Source: Tautonia plasticadhaerens (GTDB taxonomy: Bacteria; Planctomycetota; Planctomycetia; Isosphaerales; Isosphaeraceae). Taken from it: a stretch of 64,000 nt of DNA. The position numbers and the translations under genes were made by a program. The notes beneath the pieces are model-generated. The model saw only the letters and a program-made list of their open reading frames with translations, was not told the DNA's origin and searched no databases. Where the stretch lies: positions 5,518,001 through 5,582,000 of the forward strand of contig NZ_CP036426.1 in the NCBI RefSeq assembly GCF_007752535.1, given 5' to 3'. Below are positions 57,737-64,000 of this stretch, one piece after another (within the stretch, counting starts at the first letter, position 1; each line of letters begins with the position of its first letter).

Positions 57737-59638
57737 TCAGTTGCAGCCGATCCCCCGGATCCGGGGCGGGGTGGCCGCACCGGGGGCGGCGGGGGCCGGG
57801 GCGTCGGGACCGGGGTCGGGGTGGCGGTCGAGGACCGATCGCAGCTCCGAGGCGTCGATGGTCTCGCGCTCGAGCAGCAGCTCGGTGATCGAGACCAGCG
57901 CGTCGGCCCGGCGTCGGAGGACGTGGTGGGCGAGGGACAGGGCCTCGTCGAGGATCCGCCGGACCTCCAGGTCGATCTCCCGGGAGGTCCGCTCGCTCCA
58001 GGGGGCGCCGGGGCCGGGGGCGTCGGCGGCATAGCAGACGCGCCCCAGGGCGGGGCTCATGCCGAAGTCGGTCACCATCTTCCGGGCGATGGAGGTGGCC
58101 CGCTGCAGGTCGCTGGTGGCGCCGTCGGAGATGGAGTGCAGGGCCAGCTCCTCGGCCGCCGTGCCGCCGAGCAGCCCGGCGAGGCAGTGCATCAGCCATT
58201 CGGTCGTGTGGAGGAAGCGCTCCTCCTCGGGCCGATACATGGTGAAGCCGCCCATGCCGTTGCCCCGGCCGATGATGGTGACCTTGTGCACCGGGTCGGT
58301 GCCGGGCAGGCTGGCGGAGACGAGGGCGTGCCCGGCCTCGTGGACGGCGATCCGCCGGCGTTCGTCGGGCCGCATGGCCCGGCCTCGCTTCTCGGGCCCG
58401 GCGATGATCCGCTCGAACCCCTGCTCGAAGTCGGCCCGCTCGATCCGGGTCTTCCCCTTGCGGGCGGCGATCAGGACGGCCTCGTTGACGAGGTTGGCCA
58501 GCTCGGCCCCGGCGAAGCCGGCGGTCATGGCGGCGACCTGCCTCAGGTCGAGGCGATCGCAGACGGGCACGTCCCGGGAGTGGACCTTGAGGATCTGCTC
58601 GCGCCCCTGGAGGTCGGGCCGGTCGACCCGGATGTGGCGGTCGAAGCGGCCGGGGCGGACGAGGGCGGGGTCGAGCGTCTCGGGGCGGTTGGTGGCGGCC
58701 ATGACGATGACGCCGCTGTTGACGTCGAAGCCGTCCATGGCCACGAGCAGCTGGTTGAGGGTCTGGTCCCGCTCGTCCTGGGCGCCGGAGGCGCCGGTGG
58801 ACCGGGTCTTGCCGATGGCGTCGATCTCGTCGATGAAGATCAGGCAGGGGGCCTTGGCCTCGGCCTTGGCGAAGAGGCTGCGGACCCGGGCGGCGCCGAC
58901 GCCGACGTACATCTCCATGAAGTCCGAGCCGGAGAGGGCGAAGAAGGGCACGCCGGCCTCCCCGGCGACGGCCCGGGCCAGCAGGGTCTTGCCCGTGCCG
59001 GGGGGCCCGATCAGCAGGACCCCCTTGGGGATCCGGCCGCCGAGGGCGGCGTAGCGCTCGGGGGTCCGGAGGAAGCCGACGACTTCCTGGAGCTCCTCGA
59101 CCGCCTCGTCCTGCCCGGCCACGTCGTCGAAGGTGACCTCGCGGCCGGTGCCCTCCCGGTGCCGGGGCTTGCCCCGGGTGAAGGCCATCGCCGGGCCGAG
59201 CCCGCCCCCCCGGGTGATCAGGAAGAGGCCGACCAGCAGCACGACCGCCAGGCCGAAGGTGGCCAGGGCCGAGGCGATCGGGGCCACGTCCCGGTCGAAC
59301 TCGTAGTCGCGGGCGTGCCGGTCCAGCAGGGCGGTCAGGCCGGGGTCGGCCTGGGCCCCCGGCCACGAGGCCCGGACCCGACGGGGGCCGCCGTCGGCCC
59401 CGGCCTCGGCCAGCACGGCGACCAGCTGCCGGGAGCCGAGGCGGACGGACTCGACCCGCCCGTCGACCAGGGCGCGGCGGAACGCCCCGTAGGTCCAGGC
59501 CTCCGAGGAGGAGGCCCGGTGGCTCATCGCGCCCGCCACGGCGAAGGCGGCGAGCGCGAGGGAGATGGCGAGGCACCAGGCAAGCGTCCGCCACGGGCCG
59601 GACGCGGGCCGCGGGGGCTTCGACTTCGGCGAGCTCAT
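57737..59638 (-). CDS. ftsH: ATP-dependent zinc metalloprotease FtsH
   Basis: A 633-residue membrane AAA+ protease that degrades unassembled or short-lived membrane and cytosolic proteins. Two transmembrane helices ([17 protein letters not shown] and [17 protein letters not shown]) flank a periplasmic domain. The AAA module has [19 protein letters not shown], Walker [20 protein letters not shown], Walker [13 protein letters not shown] and the second region of homology [18 protein letters not shown]. The protease domain has [10 protein letters not shown] (HExxH) and the third zinc ligand region [18 protein letters not shown]. The ATG at 59638 lacks a strong ribosome-binding site. Normal length. 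Confidence 0.97.
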   Translation of the reverse strand: MSSPKSKPPRPASGPWRTLAWCLAISLALAAFAVAGAMSHRASSSEAWTYGAFRRALVDGRVESVRLGSRQLVAVLAEAGADGGPRRVRASWPGAQADPGLTALLDRHARDYEFDRDVAPIASALATFGLAVVLLVGLFLITRGGGLGPAMAFTRGKPRHREGTGREVTFDDVAGQDEAVEELQEVVGFLRTPERYAALGGRIPKGVLLIGPPGTGKTLLARAVAGEAGVPFFALSGSDFMEMYVGVGAARVRSLFAKAEAKAPCLIFIDEIDAIGKTRSTGASGAQDERDQTLNQLLVAMDGFDVNSGVIVMAATNRPETLDPALVRPGRFDRHIRVDRPDLQGREQILKVHSRDVPVCDRLDLRQVAAMTAGFAGAELANLVNEAVLIAARKGKTRIERADFEQGFERIIAGPEKRGRAMRPDERRRIAVHEAGHALVSASLPGTDPVHKVTIIGRGNGMGGFTMYRPEEERFLHTTEWLMHCLAGLLGGTAAEELALHSISDGATSDLQRATSIARKMVTDFGMSPALGRVCYAADAPGPGAPWSERTSREIDLEVRRILDEALSLAHHVLRRRADALVSITELLLERETIDASELRSVLDRHPDPGPDAPAPAAPGAATPPRIRGIGCN

Positions 59639-59752
59639 GGTGGTCGATCTCGGGGACTGGGGGCCTGCGCGGCCGGGGACCCTCGGCCCGGGCGGGGCGG
59701 GGAGGCCGGGGGGGACGTCCGTGTCGGGGGAATGGTGCAGACGCGATTGAGT

Positions 59753-61759
59753 CTAAGGATCGCTCCGGCCCGGGTCAACTCGGAGCCCGGTGCGGCCCCG
59801 GAAACCGTCCGCCCGGGGGCGGCGTTCGCCCGAAGGGGCGGGGGAGGCGGAGGGCGGGGGGGCGGGGTTGTGCTCGATCCGGCGGGCCTTGGAGAGGTCG
59901 ACCCGGCCGTCGGAGAGGGCGACCTCGATCCGCCGGTCGCCGGGCAACTGCTGGGGGATGACCACGGTGAAGGTGCTCCCCCGGCCCGGCTCGCTGTCGA
60001 GCGTCACGTCGCCGCCGAGCATCCGGGCCAGCTCCCGGACGATGGAGAGGCCCAGGCCGGTCCCCTGGTGCTCCCGGGTCAGCACGTCGGCCTGCTGGCC
60101 GGGGATGCCGGCCTGGCGGAACTTCTCGAAGATGACCTCCCGGTCCTCGGCGGCGATGCCGATGCCGTTGTCGGCCACGTCGAGGACGATGGTCCGGCCC
60201 TCGGCCTTCGCCGAGAGCACGACGCGGCCCCCCTCGGGGGTGAACTTGATCGCGTTGGAGAGCAGGTTGTAGACGATCTGCCGGAGCTTGCCCGGATCCT
60301 GCCGGACCAGGGGGATCGCCTCGTCGAGGCGGCACTCCAGGTCGACGTTCTTGCGCTCGGCCATCGGCCTCATCTGCACGGCGAGGGACTCGCACACCTC
60401 CCGGACGGAGAAGTCGTCGGCCCGGACCTCCATCTTGCCGCTCTCGATCTTGGCGAGGTCGAGGATGTCGTTGATCATGGCCAGCAGCATCCGGCCGCTG
60501 TTCTGGATGTTCGAGGCGTAGCGTCGCTGCTTGTCGGAGAGCTGGTCGTTGCCGGAGAGGACCTCGGAGAAGCCGATGATGCTGTTGAGCGGCGTCCGCA
60601 GCTCGTGGCTCATGGTGGCCAGGAAGTCGCTCTTGATGCAGTTCATCTCATACAAGGCCATGTTGGCCTGGGCCAGCTCGTCGACCTTCTTGTCGAGGTC
60701 GTCGTTGACGTCCCGCAGCTCCTGCTGCATGGCGACGAGGTTGTGGAGCATGCGGTTGAACGCGTGGGAGAGCTCCTCGAATTCGTCGCCGGTCTGGATC
60801 CGGCTGCGGATGTTCAGCCGCCCGGCGGCGATGGCGTCGGAGACCTCCCGGAGGTGCTTGACCGGGCGGACGATGATGTAGCGGACGATGGTCCAGGAGG
60901 CGAACATCGCCAGGATCGCCGTGACCAGCGCCGTGGCGATGAGGATGGCCCGGTTCCGGTTGATCGCCTTGTTGGTCTGCTCCATCGGCAGCTTGACGAA
61001 GACCACGCCGGCCAGGTCCCCCGGCTTCGTGCGGGCGAACTTCCCGGTCTCGTCCAGGCGGATCATGTCGTGATACTGGGCGGAGAGGGAGACGCTGGGC
61101 CGGTCGTCCTCGGCGGGCCCGGCGTCCGGCTCGACCGGCCCCGCGGCCCCGACGCCGCCGAGGTCGGCCATCTCCAGGGGGACCATTTCCGGCATCAGGT
61201 CGACCGGGGGCCGGGAGTGGCAGGAGGCGATACAGCCGGGCCGGAAGAGGACGGCCTGGACGTACGAGTATTCCGAGTTGTCCTGGCCGATCTCGGTGTA
61301 TTCGGCCGGCGCGCCGTCGGGGAACGTGTAGGGCTTGCTCGGGCCGGCGGGGCCCCAGTCCCCCCGCTGCCGGAGGGCGGCCCGGAGGAAGCGGTCGACG
61401 ACCCGGCGCTCGAACTCGTCCCGGGGCTGGCGCTCGGAACGGTCGGCGAACGGCTTGACGACGTGCCAGTCGAAGTGCTGGAAGCCGTCCTTGGGGGTCA
61501 GCTCTCGGGAGACCTTGTCGACCACCGCGGCCAGCTCGGGGCGGACGAGCGACGTCTTGAGGTGGATCTCCTCCAGGATCGGCTTGACCTGCATCCGGGC
61601 CGCCTGCCGGCTCTGGCCGATGACCAGGCTCTCGGTCTTGCGGCCGTAGATGTAGAAGCTGACGGTGACCAGCAGCAGGATGCCGCCGCCGAAGATGAAG
61701 CGGCACTTCCGCTCCAGGCTCGTCTCGCCCAGCAGGTGCTTGAAGGTGCGATAGGACAC
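59753..61759 (-). CDS. Membrane sensor histidine kinase with CX3CH haem-type sensor domain
   Basis: A 668-residue kinase. One transmembrane helix (about 20-38) is followed by a periplasmic domain (about 42-265) that resembles the DUF3365/Tll0287 haem-sensing fold and contains CIASCH (Cys176, Cys180, His181), a CX3CH variant of the haem c site. A second helix (AILIATALVTAILAMFASW) leads to HAMP, a HisKA domain (phosphoacceptor His in ATMSHELRTPLNSIIGFS), and an HATPase_c domain (YNLLSNAIKFTPEGG, VADNGIGI, GTGLGLSIV). A Pro-rich tail follows. It probably senses redox state or a diatomic gas. No partner regulator is adjacent; the cognate receiver may be elsewhere. Confidence 0.92.
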   Translation of the reverse strand: MSYRTFKHLLGETSLERKCRFIFGGGILLLVTVSFYIYGRKTESLVIGQSRQAARMQVKPILEEIHLKTSLVRPELAAVVDKVSRELTPKDGFQHFDWHVVKPFADRSERQPRDEFERRVVDRFLRAALRQRGDWGPAGPSKPYTFPDGAPAEYTEIGQDNSEYSYVQAVLFRPGCIASCHSRPPVDLMPEMVPLEMADLGGVGAAGPVEPDAGPAEDDRPSVSLSAQYHDMIRLDETGKFARTKPGDLAGVVFVKLPMEQTNKAINRNRAILIATALVTAILAMFASWTIVRYIIVRPVKHLREVSDAIAAGRLNIRSRIQTGDEFEELSHAFNRMLHNLVAMQQELRDVNDDLDKKVDELAQANMALYEMNCIKSDFLATMSHELRTPLNSIIGFSEVLSGNDQLSDKQRRYASNIQNSGRMLLAMINDILDLAKIESGKMEVRADDFSVREVCESLAVQMRPMAERKNVDLECRLDEAIPLVRQDPGKLRQIVYNLLSNAIKFTPEGGRVVLSAKAEGRTIVLDVADNGIGIAAEDREVIFEKFRQAGIPGQQADVLTREHQGTGLGLSIVRELARMLGGDVTLDSEPGRGSTFTVVIPQQLPGDRRIEVALSDGRVDLSKARRIEHNPAPPPSASPAPSGERRPRADGFRGRTGLRVDPGRSDP

Positions 61760-62021
61760 CTGCGGCCTCCGTCGGGACGCTCGGGAGACGATCGGCCCCC
61801 CGGGTCGACGGATTCCGGGTTGCCGGCCGGAGATCTTCGGGGTCCTCGGGGCGGGCGAGTCGTGGGGAGCCCCGAGGATACCCGATCGCCCCGCCCTCGG
61901 CCAGCCGAGCCGGGGGCCGTCGGCCGGGGGGCCACCTCCCCGGGGCGGACGGCCGGGGCACCTCGCCCCCGGGGCACGCCGGCCCCGCCCCTCGACGGGG
62001 CCGGGGTCCCCGTCGGGCCTC

Positions 62022-62945
62022 CTACCCGCCCCCCGGACCGGGGTCTCGGGCGGATCGGGGGGGCCGGCGCCGGAGGGTCGGCGACTCGGGAGTCGGCGTG
62101 ATCCCGGCCGGGGGCTGGCAGGCGGGGCAATAGTGCGTGGAGCGGCCGATCAGCCCGGCGATCCGGGCCCGGACGATCGGCGTCTCGCAGGTCTTGCAGG
62201 GCTCGCCCCCCCGGGCGTAGACGTGATTGACGGCGAGGAACCCCCCCTCCAGGCCCAGGACGGTGCGGTAGCCGGCGTCGAAGCTAGAGCCCTCGGCCTC
62301 GATCGCCTCGGCGAGGACCTCGCCGATGGCGCGGTGCATGCGGCCGACCGCGGGGCGGTCGATCGCATGGGACGGCCGCTCGGGGTGGATGCCCGAGCGG
62401 TGCAGGACCTCGTCGGCGTAGATGTTGCCGATGCCGGCGAGCACCTTCTGGTCGAGCAGGGTCGGCTTGATCGGCCGGGCGGTCCGCGCGAGGCGGGCGG
62501 CGAGGTCGTCGGCGGTGATGACCAGGGCGTCGGGACCGTGGGACTTCGAGAACGCGGCCTCGGCCTCCTCGGGGCCGGCGTACCAGGCGATGCGGCCGAG
62601 CCGGCGGGGGTCGTTGTAGTGGACCTTCGGGTAAGGCCCGGGTCCGGACATCGACAGGGTGAGCCGGATGTGCCGGGCCAGCTCGGAATCGACGAGGTAG
62701 AAGGCTCCCGTCATCCTCGGCTGGATGACGATGATCCCCCGGGGCGGGGCCAGCTCGATCACGACCCACTTGCCCCGGCGATGGACGGCCGAGACGAGGG
62801 CCCCCCTCGCCTTGAGTTCCAGCGCGGGGGCCTCGCAGTTGGCCAGGAGGTGGTCGTCGACGACCTCGAGCGACCGGATCGTCCGGCCTTCGAGGGCGGG
62901 GCGGAGCCCCCGGACCATCGTCTCGACCTCGGGCAGCTCGGGCAT
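62022..62945 (-). CDS. mutM: Formamidopyrimidine-DNA glycosylase
   Basis: A 307-residue base-excision repair enzyme that removes 8-oxoguanine. The start MPELPEVETMVRGLRPALEG leaves Pro2 as catalytic nucleophile and Glu3, with Lys59 in HRRGKWVVIEL. The helix-two-turn-helix reads LLDQKVLAGIGNIYADEVLH. The zinc finger is CKTC...CPAC with the usual spacing, and a 35-residue Pro/Arg-rich tail follows. The ATG at 62945 is fixed because Pro2 must follow Met1. It is divergent from the DeoR gene across about 215 bases. Confidence 0.96.
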   Translation of the reverse strand: MPELPEVETMVRGLRPALEGRTIRSLEVVDDHLLANCEAPALELKARGALVSAVHRRGKWVVIELAPPRGIIVIQPRMTGAFYLVDSELARHIRLTLSMSGPGPYPKVHYNDPRRLGRIAWYAGPEEAEAAFSKSHGPDALVITADDLAARLARTARPIKPTLLDQKVLAGIGNIYADEVLHRSGIHPERPSHAIDRPAVGRMHRAIGEVLAEAIEAEGSSFDAGYRTVLGLEGGFLAVNHVYARGGEPCKTCETPIVRARIAGLIGRSTHYCPACQPPAGITPTPESPTLRRRPPRSARDPGPGGG

Positions 62946-63031
62946 GTCGGACGCCTCGACGGGGATGGGGTTGTCGCGGGGACGCCAGTATATCCGCCCG
63001 GCCGTCGATCACGCATCCGTCGCCGGATGAT

Positions 63032-63082
63032 CGAAAACGATCAGCCGGATTGCGAATATCGCGCAAATCCGATCATTTTCCG
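63032..63082. promoter_or_regulatory. Imperfect palindrome, operator candidate for the DeoR regulator
   Basis: CGAAAACGATCAGCCGGATT (63032-63051) and AAATCCGATCATTTTCCG (63065-63082) form a long imperfect inverted repeat centred on GCGAATATCGCGC. The arms share GAAAA/TTTTC, CGATC/GATC and GGATT/AATCC. The patch is A/T-rich against its GC-rich setting and lies 79 bases before the DeoR start, opposite mutM. A TTGACG 10 bases beyond it could be a -35 with a poor -10 (GAATCT). Autoregulation is inferred. Confidence 0.55.
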
Positions 63083-63160
63083 CGGTGGGTCCTTGACGGC
63101 AGTCGGGCGATGGTGGAATCTGTTGGAGGATCGTGCGTCGACACCGCCGAGAGGGGTGAA

Positions 63161-63985
63161 ATGCTCGTCGAGTCGCGGCGTCGTGCCTTGTTAGACCTGG
63201 TGAACCGGCAGGGTTTCGCGACCCTGGAGGAGCTGGTCAGGGCGACGGGCGCCTCGGAGAGCACGATTCGCCGGGACCTGGAGGCGCTGGACCAGGCCGG
63301 GGCGATCAAGCGGACCCACGGCGGGGCGGTCTGCTCGGGGGACGTGCGGGCGATGCCCGCGCTGGACGACCGGGAGACGGCCGCCGCCGAGGAGAAGGTC
63401 GCCATCGGCCGGGCCGTCGCCGGCCTGGTCGAGGACGGCGAGACGGTGCTCCTGGACGGCGGGACGACGACCCTCGAGGTGGCCCGGGCGCTCGTGGGCC
63501 GGCCGATCCAGGTGGTGACGAACAGCCTGCCCATCGCGGCGCTGCTGGCGTCGAGCAAGGACACGGACTTGATCATGATCGGCGGCTACGTCTACCCCCG
63601 GACCGGAGTGGCGATGGGCCCGCTGGCGGTGGCCACGATGCAGGGGATCCGGGTCCGCCGGGCGGTGCTCGGGGCCGGGGGGATCACGCCCGAGGGGGTG
63701 TTCAACTCCAACAGCCTGCTGGTCGAGACCGAGCGCCAGATGATGACCTGCGGCCAGGAGGTGCTGATCGCCGCCGACCACTCGAAGTTCGGCCGCCAGT
63801 CCCTCTCGAAGCTCTGCGGGCTGGAGGAAATCCACCGGGTCGTGACCGACTCGGGGGTCGCCGGGCCGGATCGGGCGATGCTCGAATCGGCCGGCGTGGG
63901 ACTGATCATCGCCCCGGTCGAGGCCGGGGCCGACGGGCTGAACGGGACGGCCCGGAACCCCGGATCGAGGGCGATACCCCGATGA
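63161..63985 (+). CDS. DeoR-family transcriptional regulator
   Basis: A 274-residue regulator. The N-terminal DeoR winged helix-turn-helix is ALLDLVNRQGFATLEELVRA with the recognition helix in GASESTIRRDLEALDQAGAI. The C-terminal effector domain (about 80-245) has the sugar-phosphate-isomerase-like DeoRC pattern: LLDGGTTTLEVARALVG, VVTNSLPIAALLAS, MIGGYVYPRTGVAMGPLAV and LIAADHSKFGRQSLSKL. Its ligand should be a phosphosugar. The start is supported by GAGGGG five bases upstream. It overlaps the next, truncated gene by four bases (ATGA), so it may regulate its own operon. Confidence 0.95.
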   Translation: MLVESRRRALLDLVNRQGFATLEELVRATGASESTIRRDLEALDQAGAIKRTHGGAVCSGDVRAMPALDDRETAAAEEKVAIGRAVAGLVEDGETVLLDGGTTTLEVARALVGRPIQVVTNSLPIAALLASSKDTDLIMIGGYVYPRTGVAMGPLAVATMQGIRVRRAVLGAGGITPEGVFNSNSLLVETERQMMTCGQEVLIAADHSKFGRQSLSKLCGLEEIHRVVTDSGVAGPDRAMLESAGVGLIIAPVEAGADGLNGTARNPGSRAIPR

Positions 63986-64000
63986 GCGCGAGTACGGCGA
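63982..64000 (+). CDS. Start of a gene cut by the window edge
   Basis: ATGAGCGCGAGTACGGCGA begins four bases before the DeoR stop, reading MSASTA. Overlap of this kind indicates a co-translated sugar-metabolism gene, but nothing more can be said. Confidence 0.4.

Noticed and set aside
57680-62101. Plus-strand open frame of 1,473 codons opposite ftsH and the histidine kinase
   Set aside because: It is the complementary frame of two well-recognised genes; composition is Gly/Val/Asp/Arg-rich without domain motifs. Long antisense frames are expected at this GC content.

Overview
This is a very GC-rich bacterial chromosome segment. The best fit is a planctomycete, probably of the Isosphaeraceae/Tautonia type. 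That assignment is inference from family content: two prepilin-like DUF1559 proteins, each paired with a tiny lipoprotein; an N-terminal LEDRRLLS signal motif on a giant secreted protease; a TPR/FG-GAP/ASPIC-UnbV protein; secreted EF-hand and deiodinase-like proteins; and many Pro/Arg/Gly-rich hypothetical proteins. High GC also produces long spurious antisense ORFs (up to about 1.5 kb of codons), which I left out.

Layout. 1-1.9 kb: the tail of a receiver domain, a TPR membrane protein and a small conserved protein. 2.1-4.3 kb: hemA overlapped by a CcsA/HemX-type membrane protein (tetrapyrrole and haem supply). 4.6-15.2 kb: cell-envelope genes, including two DUF1559/lipoprotein pairs, an FG-GAP protein, a zinc-ribbon coiled-coil protein and a WD40-like lipoprotein. 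15.3-19.5 kb: a double AhpD-like protein, a compact inverted-repeat element and an EF-hand/deiodinase-like protein. 19.9-25.6 kb: a 1,924-residue subtilase with three nearly identical 162-residue modules and its own sigma-70-like promoter. 26.5-30.7 kb: a coiled-coil protein, a di-haem cytochrome c peroxidase with a Cys-rich partner, and TenA. 30.9-35.5 kb: argH and lysA, separated by a low-GC Mrr endonuclease and a second PD-(D/E)xK-like protein. 35.7-43.7 kb: a HEAT/receiver-like/PPC-like secreted protein, an orphan sigma-54 activator, a C45 acyltransferase and membrane proteins. 43.8-48.1 kb: guaA, hypothetical proteins and one probably frameshifted gene.

48.3-52.4 kb is the classical rpsB-tsf-pyrH-frr translation/UMP kinase cluster, followed by a tRNA-Val(GAC) whose universal U33 is a C. 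52.7-57.3 kb is a polysaccharide export and modification operon: a Wzt-like ATPase, a methyltransferase and two tandem GT2 paralogues. 57.4-61.8 kb holds a haem-type (CX3CH) sensor kinase, FtsH and a 63-residue membrane protein. 62-64 kb holds mutM diverging from a DeoR regulator, with a palindromic operator candidate between them.

Points most worth a second look: the C33 tRNA, the Mrr plus nuclease-like pair between two biosynthetic genes, the identical module array inside the protease, the CX3CH sensor kinase, the frameshifted gene at 47.35 kb, and the inverted-repeat element at 16.63 kb. I found no CRISPR array, no transposase, no prophage and no rRNA. Nothing in the window is a clear multi-gene novel system. 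The Mrr/nuclease pair is the nearest candidate.
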